Source of the DNA: CACKLF01 sp002725175
GTDB lineage: Bacteria > Pseudomonadota > Alphaproteobacteria > Rhodobacterales > Rhodobacteraceae
Assembly (NCBI GenBank): GCA_002725175.2
Contig: PBQX02000024.1
Span: 1-18,585 of the forward strand
Reading direction: 5' to 3'
DNA: 18,585 nucleotides
The position numbers and the translations under genes were made by a program. Positions 1 to 7,365 of the stretch are shown one piece after another (the first letter of the stretch is position 1; each line of letters begins with the position of its first letter). The notes under the pieces are model-generated. The model ran no database searches. It was not told where the DNA came from and saw only the letters and a program-made list of their open reading frames with translations.

Positions 1-390
1 TTTTTTGACGTAGCTTCTTTTCTAGAAATATACCAAGAAGATACTAACTTTGACACCACATTAAAGACATGGAATTTNCCCACTGGGCCTTATGTAGAAC
101 TTCCTTTCTTAGGACCAAGTTCCTTAAGAGGNTCCATNGGAACACTGATTGACTTCAGCCTTGATCCAATAAGTTCCAANATTAACTCAGCTTATAANGC
201 ANNATATTATTCAACACGAGGANNTGATGTNCTAAATNCNNGATNTGAATTTAAAGATACTATTCAATCAGTATTATATGACAGCTTTGATAGCTATGAA
301 TCTGGAAAAAACTACTACTTACAAAGNGTTGNAGGTGTAAGCTTAGAAAATTCTGAAGACGAATTATTTGAATTATACCTTAGCGAATAG
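1..390 (+). CDS. mlaA: MlaA (VacJ) family lipoprotein, C-terminal fragment
   Basis: The first frame is open from base 1 to a TAG at 388-390 and gives 129 residues; the N-terminus lies outside the window. The fragment begins FFDVASFLEIYQED and contains GPYVELPFLGPSSLRG, the family signature of MlaA/VacJ proteins (GPY-x-x-LPFLGPSxLR), followed by a short LDPI stretch and a charged tail. MlaA proteins are outer-membrane lipoproteins that take phospholipids from the outer leaflet and pass them to the periplasmic carrier MlaC, maintaining lipid asymmetry. The signal peptide and lipobox cannot be checked because the 5' end is missing. Several N bases cluster around 198-245, so that part of the protein is uncertain. 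The gene ends 10 bases from the convergent cbbX; no mlaC-like gene follows it here. The family is clear; the exact symbol is inferred from it. Confidence 0.82.
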   Translation, partial: FFDVASFLEIYQEDTNFDTTLKTWNXPTGPYVELPFLGPSSLRXSXGTLIDFSLDPISSXINSAYXAXYYSTRGXDXLNXXXEFKDTIQSVLYDSFDSYESGKNYYLQXVXGVSLENSEDELFELYLSE

Positions 391-400
391 ATNAANTAAA

Positions 401-1318
401 TTANTCCAAATCTTTATCTATTCCACCTNTGAACACTCTACTTGCTCTAATATCTTCTTCTTCAATTTTACTTAAAGTGTCCGCTCCCACTTCTCCTTTT
501 TGAGTTTTAAATACCCTATTTGCATGCCTTAATCTTGCCCGATCAAGTGCGTTTCTAATNGATCTTGCATTGGCAAAGTGAGGTTGCTCTCTTCGTAATT
601 TCACATATTCTTTTAAAGCTACAGTGCTTTCTTTAGTCATATAATAGTTTTGGCTNTCCAGCATCGTNTCTGCAATATTTACCAACTCATCTGTCGAATA
701 GTCAGGAAACTCAATATGATGAGCTATTCTAGATCTAAANCCAGGATTGCTTTCAAAGAATTTTGCCATCTTTCCCGTATAACCAGCCAAGATTACCACC
801 AAATCATCTCGATTATTTTCCATGACTTGCAATAATATTTCTATGGCCTCTTGCCCGTAATCTCTCTCATTTTCAGGTCTGTAAAGATAATAAGCCTCAT
901 CAATAAATAGAACTCCACCCATAGCTTTTTTTAATATTTCTTTGGTTTTTGGTGCAGTATGACCAATATACTGCCCTACCAAATCGTCTCTAGTTACTGA
1001 AACAAGGTGCCCTTTTCNTACGTAGCCTAATTTATGAAGCAAATCAGCCATCTTTAAAGCAACAGTTGTTTTCCCAGTTCCTGGATTTCCTGAAAAACTC
1101 ATATGCAGCGTAGGGGTTTCTGTAGCAAGCCCCATACTCTTTCTTGCCCTCTCAACCAATANAAGTGAGGCAGTTTCTCTTATTCTTGTTTTTACAGGCT
1201 CGAGCCCGATAAGTTCTTTATCAAGCTGGTCAAGCACTTCTGCTACACCAGAAGAGATTAACTCATTATTTAAGTCAATCTTTTCTACAAACTTATCGGC
1301 AGNTACTTCTTCTTCCAT
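401..1318 (-). CDS. cbbX: CbbX, red-type RuBisCO activase (AAA+ ATPase)
   Basis: This 305-residue protein has the size and motifs of CbbX. Walker A is GNPGTGKT at about residues 77-84 and Walker B is VLFIDEA at about 136-142. A GQYIGHT pore-loop segment lies near 115-121, and ILAGYTGKM, a sensor-like stretch, follows further on. CbbX proteins are hexameric AAA+ motors that pull on the large-subunit C-terminus of red-type RuBisCO to release tightly bound inhibitory sugar phosphates; known members are activated by ribulose-1,5-bisphosphate. The ATG at 1316-1318 follows cbbS by 16 bases and has an AGAGG ribosome site upstream. It is the last gene of the cbb operon and ends 10 bases from the convergent mlaA-like gene, with no hairpin terminator visible. 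The position directly after form IC cbbLS supports the name. A few residues are ambiguous because of N bases. Confidence 0.95.
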   Translation of the reverse strand: MEEEVXADKFVEKIDLNNELISSGVAEVLDQLDKELIGLEPVKTRIRETASLXLVERARKSMGLATETPTLHMSFSGNPGTGKTTVALKMADLLHKLGYVXKGHLVSVTRDDLVGQYIGHTAPKTKEILKKAMGGVLFIDEAYYLYRPENERDYGQEAIEILLQVMENNRDDLVVILAGYTGKMAKFFESNPXFRSRIAHHIEFPDYSTDELVNIAXTMLXSQNYYMTKESTVALKEYVKLRREQPHFANARXIRNALDRARLRHANRVFKTQKGEVGADTLSKIEEEDIRASRVFXGGIDKDLX

Positions 1319-1334
1319 GCTTTTAAACCTCTAA

Positions 1335-1751
1335 TTAGTATCGANTGCCCTCTGGCTTTTGAGCTGAGTAGGAAGATATTTTATAACGAACTGATCTGCC
1401 TTTAACATCTTCTCGTTCTAAATTAAAACCTGGCTCTTCTTTAGGCCTGTTGGCAATAAAGGATAAACGAATAGATTCCCAACCAGGAGTTGAGTCAAAT
1501 GCAATAATTCGAATATATCTATCACCAAATTGTTTGCGACANTCATTGAGCTCAAAGATAACGGCTGCAGCATCAGGATTGTCAAACATAGGATGTCCCC
1601 ACATTTCCCAATAAACATTTCTAGGATGTGGGTCATCAGTATATTCCACGCTAACTGCCCAGTTATTATCTATACAGTATTGAACTTGCTCATGTATTTG
1701 TTGATCTGAAAGATCAGGTAAAAACGAAAATGCTCCTTGTGTAATTCTCAT
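1335..1751 (-). CDS. cbbS: RuBisCO small subunit, red type (form IC)
   Basis: The protein begins MRITQGAFSFLPDLSD, the usual N-terminus of form IC/ID small subunits, and is 138 residues long. The frame is open further upstream to 1817, but the start at 1751 is preferred: it has the sequence AAGGAGAT just ahead, while the longer version would begin inside cbbL and add residues foreign to the family. Central conserved segments include WEMWGHPMFD and the C-terminal NRPKEEPGFNLERED. The tail after about residue 105 is the extension of red-type small subunits that forms extra beta structure at the centre of the L8S8 enzyme. The gap from cbbL is 10 bases, so both subunits should be made from one message. 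The last residues include one ambiguous codon. Confidence 0.95.
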   Translation of the reverse strand: MRITQGAFSFLPDLSDQQIHEQVQYCIDNNWAVSVEYTDDPHPRNVYWEMWGHPMFDNPDAAAVIFELNXCRKQFGDRYIRIIAFDSTPGWESIRLSFIANRPKEEPGFNLEREDVKGRSVRYKISSYSAQKPEGXRY

Positions 1752-1761
1752 ATCTATCTCC

Positions 1762-3219
1762 TTAACTAACTGATGGTGTAGGTGCAAAATCAGGTGCATC
1801 CGTTGAAGCGTAATCAAACGTTACATCCTTCCAGGTGTCCAAAGCCTGACGCAAAGGTGTACAGGTCTTCGCTGCTTCTGCTAAAATTTGAGGTCCTTCA
1901 GCAAGATAATCTCTCCCTGAATTTCTAGCAAAAATCATAGATTCNAATGCTACCCTATTTGCTGTAGCACCCGATGCTATTCCATGTGGATGACCAATGG
2001 TACCTCCTCCAAACTGAAGGACTACATCTTCNCCAAGATGATCAATTAATTGATGCATCTGTCCNGCATGAATTCCCCCAGATGCAACTGGCATCATTTT
2101 ATTCAAACTAGCCCAATCCTGATCAAAGAAAATACCTGTTTCTAAACTTGTAGGGTTATATTCTTCTCTACAAATATCATAATAGCCCTTGGTCGTTAAA
2201 GGATCACCTTCTAGTTTTCCTACCACAGTACCNGCATGGATATGGTCAACACCTGCTAAACGCATCCACTTAGCAATAACCCTAAAAGAAACTCCATGAC
2301 TTTTTTGACGGGTATAAGTTGAATGCCCTGCTCTATGCAAATGCAAGATCATATCATTATTTCGTGCCCACTTTGCCATTGATTGAATAGCTGTGTAGCC
2401 NATAACTAAGTCGATCATTATTATTGTAGAACCTAAGTCACGCGCAAATTCAGCGCGTTCATACATATCTTCCATTGTTGCAGCAGTTACATTTAGATAA
2501 GTGCCCTTTATCTCTCCAGTAGCCGCTGTTGCTTTATTTACACCTTCCATACAATAAAGGAATCTATCTCTCCAATGCATAAATGGTTGACTATTAATAT
2601 TTTCATCGTCCTTTGTGAAATCGAGACCGCCCTTTAAAGCTTCATAAACTACTCTGCCATAATTTCTACCCGACAAACCAAGTTTTGGCTTAACGGTGGC
2701 GCCTAAAAGAGGCCTTCCATAAATATTTAACCGCTCTCTTTCAACCACTATTCCTGTCGCAGGNCCTTGGAAAGTNTTCACATAAGCAACAGGTAATCGC
2801 ATATCTTCAAGCCTTAAAGCTTTTAGAGGTTTGAAACCAAAAACGTTACCAATTATTGAGGCTGTAAGGTTTGCNATTGAACCTGGCTCAAATAAATCCA
2901 AGTGGTATGCTATGTATGCAAAATATTGCCCAGGCTCATTTGGAACTGGATCTACCCTATATGCCTTGGCACGATATTTTTCAGCAGCAGTAAGCCTATC
3001 GGTCCAAACCACAGTCCANGTTGCTGTAGAACTCTCTCCAGCTACAGCAGCAGCAGCNTCTATTTCATCTACNCCATCCTGTGGTGTTATCCTGAAAAGC
3101 GCAATAACATCAGTTGCAGAAGGNTCATAATCGGGCTCCCAGTANCCCATCTTTTTATACTCTAACACACCTGCAGAGTATCTTGCCTTTCCACTTAACT
3201 TCTCCGTTTTATCGTTCAT
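1762..3219 (-). CDS. cbbL: RuBisCO large subunit, form IC
   Basis: Catalyses carboxylation (and oxygenation) of ribulose-1,5-bisphosphate. The 485-residue protein is full length for red-type form I. Visible active-site elements are Lys177 in TVKPKLGLS, the carbamylated Lys203 with metal ligands Asp205 and Glu206 in GGLDFTKDDEN, His295 and Arg296 in HLHRAGHS, His328, the flexible loop-6 Lys335 in GTVVGKLEG, and Ser380 in VASGGIH. The N-terminal-domain segment GESSTA-x-W is also present, so the enzyme should be active. The N-terminus MNDKTEKLSGKARYSAGV and the neighbouring cbbX place it in the red (form IC) branch and not with green-type cyanobacterial enzymes. The ATG at 3217-3219 has a GGAG site a few bases upstream. 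Thirteen codons contain an N, all at the third position, so almost all of the protein sequence is certain. Confidence 0.98.
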   Translation of the reverse strand: MNDKTEKLSGKARYSAGVLEYKKMXYWEPDYXPSATDVIALFRITPQDXVDEIXAAAAVAGESSTAXWTVVWTDRLTAAEKYRAKAYRVDPVPNEPGQYFAYIAYHLDLFEPGSXANLTASIIGNVFGFKPLKALRLEDMRLPVAYVXTFQXPATGIVVERERLNIYGRPLLGATVKPKLGLSGRNYGRVVYEALKGGLDFTKDDENINSQPFMHWRDRFLYCMEGVNKATAATGEIKGTYLNVTAATMEDMYERAEFARDLGSTIIMIDLVXGYTAIQSMAKWARNNDMILHLHRAGHSTYTRQKSHGVSFRVIAKWMRLAGVDHIHXGTVVGKLEGDPLTTKGYYDICREEYNPTSLETGIFFDQDWASLNKMMPVASGGIHXGQMHQLIDHLXEDVVLQFGGGTIGHPHGIASGATANRVAXESMIFARNSGRDYLAEGPQILAEAAKTCTPLRQALDTWKDVTFDYASTDAPDFAPTPSVS

Positions 3220-3241
3220 TTTTAATCTCCATTACTTTTTA

Positions 3242-4291
3242 TTAAATTAAACCTTTTGAATACTGAATAGCCATATCATCCANAGATATCGGCTTAAGAT
3301 NCTTAGCATTTCCGGCGGTACCAAACCTTTCAAAGCGATCCAAGCATAAGTCTTCCATTTCTTTCATCGCAGGAACCAAAAATTTACGGGGGTCAAATTC
3401 TGAAGGCTTTTCCATTGCCACCTTCCGGAATTGTCCTGCCATTGCCATTCTGCAATCTGTGTCTATGTTTACTTTCCGAACCCCAGACTTAATACCCCTT
3501 TCAATCTCCTCCACAGGGACCCCATATGTCTGAGGCATCTCACCCCCGTTTTCATTAATTAAATCTTGTANACTCTGAGGNACTGAAGACGAACCATGCA
3601 TNACAAGGTGGGTCTGTGGCAACTTTCCATGAATTGCTTCAATTACCTTCATGGCTAAAATATCACCATCTGGTTTCCTNCTAAATTTATAGGCACCATG
3701 ACTAGTCCCGCATGCAATAGCCAATGCATCGACTTTTGTCTTTTTTACAAAATCTAGAGCCTGGTCTGGATCAGTTAAAAGTTGGTCTTGGCTTAATTTT
3801 CCTTCAGCACCTGAACCATCCTCAGACTCTGCTTCTCCAGTCTCCAAAGACCCTAAAACGCCCAGCTCACCTTCAACTGATGCACCAACAGCATGAGCAG
3901 AAAATGTTACCTTTGCGGTTATATCAATATTGTACTCGTAACTCGCTGGTGTCTTCATATCAGACTCCAATGAACCATCCATCATTACNGACGTAAATCC
4001 ATGCCTAATAGCTGAGAGGCACGTAGCTTCGTTATTTCCATGATCTTGATGCATACATATAGGAATATCTGGATACATTTTAGTAAGAGCTTGAACCATA
4101 TGTGATAGCATTATATCTCCAGCATAAGAGCGAGCACCACGACTGGCCTGAAGAATTACAGGTGCATCACATTTCTTAGCAGCATTTAAAATTGCNAANC
4201 CTTGCTCCATGTTATTTATGTTAAACGCTGGAACGGCATATCCTTTTTCGGCACCATGATCTAGTAACTGTCTTAATGAAATTAACGCCAT
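3242..4291 (-). CDS. cbbA: Fructose-bisphosphate aldolase, class II, Calvin-cycle type
   Basis: This 349-residue enzyme condenses dihydroxyacetone phosphate with glyceraldehyde-3-phosphate to give fructose-1,6-bisphosphate (and, in many Calvin-type members, with erythrose-4-phosphate to give sedoheptulose-1,7-bisphosphate). Class II features are visible: the N-terminus MALISLRQLLDHGAEKGYAV, the zinc-site segment MHQDHGNN, the acidic EGELGVLGSLETGE block typical of the proteobacterial Calvin form, GTSHGAYKF with a further zinc ligand, and MHGSSS. Its position between cbbP and cbbL matches the cbbF-P-A-L-S-X order known from purple bacteria. The gap to cbbL is 22 bases. The ATG at 4289-4291 has an AAGGAA-like site upstream. 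A glycolytic role is possible as well, but the operon argues for carbon fixation. Confidence 0.95.
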   Translation of the reverse strand: MALISLRQLLDHGAEKGYAVPAFNINNMEQXXAILNAAKKCDAPVILQASRGARSYAGDIMLSHMVQALTKMYPDIPICMHQDHGNNEATCLSAIRHGFTXVMMDGSLESDMKTPASYEYNIDITAKVTFSAHAVGASVEGELGVLGSLETGEAESEDGSGAEGKLSQDQLLTDPDQALDFVKKTKVDALAIACGTSHGAYKFXRKPDGDILAMKVIEAIHGKLPQTHLXMHGSSSXPQSXQDLINENGGEMPQTYGVPVEEIERGIKSGVRKVNIDTDCRMAMAGQFRKVAMEKPSEFDPRKFLVPAMKEMEDLCLDRFERFGTAGNAKXLKPISXDDMAIQYSKGLI

Positions 4292-4330
4292 NTTTTTCCT
4301 TTCAATACCCTATATTTTNAACATCATAAA

Positions 4331-5203
4331 TTAAGCGCGTTTGGACTGATGCACTAATCTATGTATTAAAGGTGTTAATATTAACTGCATCGCCAAATCT
4401 AACTTTCCACCCGGAATAACTATTGAATTTGCTCTACTCATCCAACTATTGTCTATCATTGATACCAAATAAGGAAAATCTATGCCGTGAGGATCCTTAA
4501 ATCTTATTACTACGATGCTCTCATCCGAAGTTGGTATCCACCNAGCAGTAAACGGATTAGAAGTATCTACAACCGGAACTCTTTGAAAATTTATATCAGT
4601 CTCNGTAAACTGNGGGCAAATACAATGCACATACGCTTGCATTCTTCTCAAAATTGTATCCGTAACTGCTTCGGTTGAATATCCTCTTTGGGCCCNATCC
4701 CTATGAATTTTTTGTATCCACTCTAAATTAATTACAGGAACAACTCCGATTTTTAAATCGGCATATTGCGGCATATTAATTTCGTTAGTTACAACCGCAC
4801 CATGTAATCCCTCATAGAACATAAGGTCTGTATTAGAATTAATTTCTCTCCACTCAGTAAAATTACCTGGTTTAACTCCATATTTTTCGGCCTCAACTTC
4901 GTCATGAACATATGTTCTAATATTGCCAGTTTTAGTCTCACCGTAATTCTTAAAAAGTTCTTGTAATTCAGCTAATAANTTTGCTTCGTAAGAAAAGTGA
5001 GAGAACGTCTGATCCCCTGAAGCCTTTCTTTTCTCNAATTCTTTTTTCATTTCCAGTCGATTAAATCTATGAAAAGCATCTCCTTCCACTGTTGCTGGAG
5101 TAACTCCTTCCCGCCTAAAAATTTGTTCAAANGTATGTTTGACCGTNGATGTGCCTGCGCCAGAGGAGCCAGTNACAGAAATTACAGGATTTTTCAGGCT
5201 CAT
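4331..5203 (-). CDS. cbbP: Phosphoribulokinase (proteobacterial type)
   Basis: Phosphorylates ribulose-5-phosphate with ATP to form ribulose-1,5-bisphosphate, the RuBisCO substrate; with RuBisCO it is the committed marker of the Calvin cycle. The 290-residue length is that of the bacterial PrkB class, not the longer cyanobacterial or plant form. The P-loop is TGSSGAGT at about residues 11-18, followed by VEGDAFHRFNR and, further on, DLMFYEGLHGAV, a segment conserved in the family. The ATG at 5201-5203 overlaps the TAA of cbbF by one base (TAATG) and is preceded by the strong site GGGAGGTG, so translation of the two genes is probably coupled. Two of its N bases fall at the first position of NGG arginine codons and the others at third positions. 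The gap to cbbA is 39 bases. Confidence 0.96.
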   Translation of the reverse strand: MSLKNPVISXTGSSGAGTXTVKHXFEQIFRREGVTPATVEGDAFHRFNRLEMKKEXEKRKASGDQTFSHFSYEAXLLAELQELFKNYGETKTGNIRTYVHDEVEAEKYGVKPGNFTEWREINSNTDLMFYEGLHGAVVTNEINMPQYADLKIGVVPVINLEWIQKIHRDXAQRGYSTEAVTDTILRRMQAYVHCICXQFXETDINFQRVPVVDTSNPFTAXWIPTSDESIVVIRFKDPHGIDFPYLVSMIDNSWMSRANSIVIPGGKLDLAMQLILTPLIHRLVHQSKRA

Positions 5204-6246
5204 TATACACCTCCCTGCGCACTGAANAGTCCTCTCTTACCAAACAGCGGAGANACTTCACTNCCNGGNAGATCATGNTAGACTTGAANCCTATTCACTT
5301 CATTTATCGANCCAAAAACAAAAGGTGTCCTTCCATGCAAATCCTCAACTGCTACTGAAAGAATATTATTGTATATATCTGTTGCGCCCCCTCCTGCTTG
5401 AGCTATTATAAAGGCAATTGGCGCACATTCGTAGACCATCCTAAGTCTACCCTTCTCATACCCTTTACGATTATCACCTGGATAAATAAAAATCCCTCCT
5501 CTTGATAAAATTCTGTGTGTTTCTGCAACTAAAGAAGCTACCCACCTCATGTTAAAGTTCTTACCTGCAGGACCTTCGATTCCAAGATTAAGATCGTCAA
5601 TGTAGGCCTTCATAGGTTTTGACCAATGTCTATAGTTTGAAGAATTTATCGAGTACTCAGCAGAATCTTTAGGGATATTAATATTCGATCTACATAGAAT
5701 AAAAGCTTTTTCTTTTTTGTCTAAGATATATTCAGAAACACCAGAACCCGCCGTCAATACAATAGTGGTTTGAGGTCCATAAATCACATATCCAGCAGCT
5801 AATTGATTTTCACCAGGAGATAAAAGTGCGTCCCTCGCGTGCTTTTTGGAATTAACACCCCTTGCAGATCTCAGCGAAAATATAGTTCCGATCGAGACAT
5901 TATTACTAATATTGGATGAACCATCAAGAGGATCAATGGCCAATAATATTGAACCAGTTTTATTTAATTCAACCACTTCTTCCTGCTCTTCAGAAGCGTA
6001 CCAACTCACAGATGAAGAAGAAAGTTTCTTCATAAAGGCCTCATCAGCTAATACATCTAGAGCCTTTTGATTATCACCATCCGAATTTTCACCAACCTCT
6101 CTACCAAGATTACTTTGAAGGTCCCCTAAGCTTATAATTTCAGCCATCATAATTGCTACTTCTGCTATGGCAANAATAGCTTTGGANACATCANCTTCAA
6201 TTGACTTTGGAAGATCTATTACTTNGTTAAATTTTGGAGTAGNCAT
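5203..6246 (-). CDS. cbbF: Fructose-1,6-bisphosphatase class I, Calvin-cycle CbbF
   Basis: Hydrolyses fructose-1,6-bisphosphate (and often sedoheptulose-1,7-bisphosphate in this operon type) during regeneration of the CO2 acceptor. The 347-residue protein carries the class I metal-binding signature AIDPLDGSSNIS, then SIGTIFSLR, GGIFIYPGDN and AQAGGGATD, all in the expected order. Glu residues for the metal site are visible in YASEEQEEV. It is the first gene of the cbb operon; the ATG at 6244-6246 has GGGAAAAG upstream and faces cbbR across about 96 bases. The last 40 or so codons contain many N bases (about 5226-5311), mostly at third positions, so the C-terminus has some uncertain residues. 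No sign of truncation. Confidence 0.95.
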   Translation of the reverse strand: MXTPKFNXVIDLPKSIEXDXSKAIXAIAEVAIMMAEIISLGDLQSNLGREVGENSDGDNQKALDVLADEAFMKKLSSSSVSWYASEEQEEVVELNKTGSILLAIDPLDGSSNISNNVSIGTIFSLRSARGVNSKKHARDALLSPGENQLAAGYVIYGPQTTIVLTAGSGVSEYILDKKEKAFILCRSNINIPKDSAEYSINSSNYRHWSKPMKAYIDDLNLGIEGPAGKNFNMRWVASLVAETHRILSRGGIFIYPGDNRKGYEKGRLRMVYECAPIAFIIAQAGGGATDIYNNILSVAVEDLHGRTPFVFXSINEVNRXQVXHDXXXSEXSPLFGKRGXFSAQGGV

Positions 6247-6342
6247 CTACTTTTCCCANTATATTCANATATAAGGAACGTATAAACAAGTTTCATTTAT
6301 TTGAGAATTGAAAAGTTTTTAAAATGTGTTAAATTTTATTTA
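6247..6342. promoter_or_regulatory. cbbF-cbbR divergent control region with candidate CbbR sites
   Basis: These 96 A+T-rich bases separate the divergent starts of cbbF and cbbR and must hold both promoters. Two inverted repeats fit the loose T-N11-A pattern of LysR-type operators: TTTCA at 6291-6295 with TGAAA at 6309-6313, and TTTAA at 6318-6322 with TTAAA at 6329-6333. Known CbbR proteins bind just such an intergenic region, but repeats of this length are easily found by chance in DNA this rich in A and T. I could not pick -35/-10 boxes with confidence. Confidence 0.45.
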
Positions 6343-7320
6343 ATGGCTAAAATAAATCAAATAAATCTAAAGCAGCTTAGAACTTTACGATCTATCAATG
6401 AAGCCGGCAACCTTACATTGGCAGGAGAGAGGATAGGNCTTACTACTCCCGCAGTATCTGTTCAAATAAAAGCAATTGAAGAGATAATTGGTGCCCAAAT
6501 NCTCATTAGAGGCCCAGATGGCAAGACGGAACCAACTCAAGTTGGTATAGAATTATTAACTTTGATCAAAATTTTGGACAATCAAATTGAGCATTCACTT
6601 AAGTATATAGAGTCCNTGAAATCAGGAAAAACCGGACATGTCACCATAGGCGTTGTAAGTACAGCACAGTACTATGCACCCTGGATCATAGCAAATGCAA
6701 GAGACTCATTGCCTAACATAGAAATAGACTTGATTGTTGGAAATAGAAACGAAATAATTTCTGCTCTAGATAATAGAATGATTGATATGGCTATAATGGG
6801 AAGGCCTCCGAGAGTGCCTCCTGTTCAAGCGACAGCGTTAGGAGATCATCCCCATATTATGATTGCCGCCACAGAAAGCCAAATCCACAAGAAAATAAAC
6901 AATAAAAGAAAAATAAGNTCGATTGAATTAAAAAATGCACTCCTTGATGAGGTTTTTTTAGTCAGAGAGCCAGGTTCTGGCACCCGAATTTTACTTGATA
7001 GATTTTTGGATGAAGTAGGTGCTGGNACTGTNTTTTCGCGGAAAGAAATGTCTTCGACAGAAACCATAAAGCAAGCCGTAATGGCCAACCTTGGGATTGC
7101 CTTAATATCTAAAGTTGCAATTGAAAAGGAATTGAAAGAAGGTTCTTTGATAGAGCTTAAAATTTCATCTTTACCCATAGTACGACAATGGTATTTAGTA
7201 CACCCGATAAAGGTTAAACTTTCACCAACTGCTGAAGTAATAAAACAATTTATGGTAATAAATAAGAAAGAGCTATTGAAAACAGGTAAAGTAAATAAAA
7301 AACTTGTAAATCCAATTTAG
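6343..7320 (+). CDS. cbbR: CbbR, LysR-family regulator of the cbb operon
   Basis: A 325-residue LysR-type regulator. The N-terminal winged helix-turn-helix begins MAKINQINLKQLRTLRSINE and includes the recognition segment TTPAVSVQIKAIEE, typical of CbbR. After a linker helix comes the periplasmic-binding-like effector domain with GHVTIGVVSTAQYYAPW and, further on, REPGSGTR; CbbR proteins sense Calvin-cycle or redox metabolites there. The frame is open upstream to a TTG at 6301, but the ATG at 6343 aligns with the family start and leaves a normal intergenic space. The divergent position next to cbbF is the classical arrangement and supports control of cbbFPALSX, probably with autoregulation. 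The acyl-CoA synthetase gene follows 45 bases downstream on the same strand. Confidence 0.93.
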   Translation: MAKINQINLKQLRTLRSINEAGNLTLAGERIXLTTPAVSVQIKAIEEIIGAQXLIRGPDGKTEPTQVGIELLTLIKILDNQIEHSLKYIESXKSGKTGHVTIGVVSTAQYYAPWIIANARDSLPNIEIDLIVGNRNEIISALDNRMIDMAIMGRPPRVPPVQATALGDHPHIMIAATESQIHKKINNKRKIXSIELKNALLDEVFLVREPGSGTRILLDRFLDEVGAXTXFSRKEMSSTETIKQAVMANLGIALISKVAIEKELKEGSLIELKISSLPIVRQWYLVHPIKVKLSPTAEVIKQFMVINKKELLKTGKVNKKLVNPI

Positions 7321-7365
7321 AAAGATGGAACCATATTNAATTTTGAGGCTGCGACAAAATATTTG

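Noticed and set aside
198..245. Possible frameshift or pseudogene in the mlaA-like fragment
   Set aside because: The frame is open through the N-rich stretch and ends normally; the uncertainty is from ambiguous bases, not a visible break.
1752..1817. Longer N-terminus for cbbS
   Set aside because: The extra 22 residues lie inside the end of cbbL, are not family-like, and the ATG at 1751 has a strong ribosome site.
2831..3165. Plus-strand open frames opposite cbbL, cbbA and others
   Set aside because: They have no recognisable domains and lie opposite strongly conserved coding sequence; they are antisense shadows.
6301..6342. Upstream TTG start for cbbR
   Set aside because: The residues (MRIEKFLKCVKFYL) do not match CbbR proteins and would take up the promoter region; ATG 6343 fits the family.
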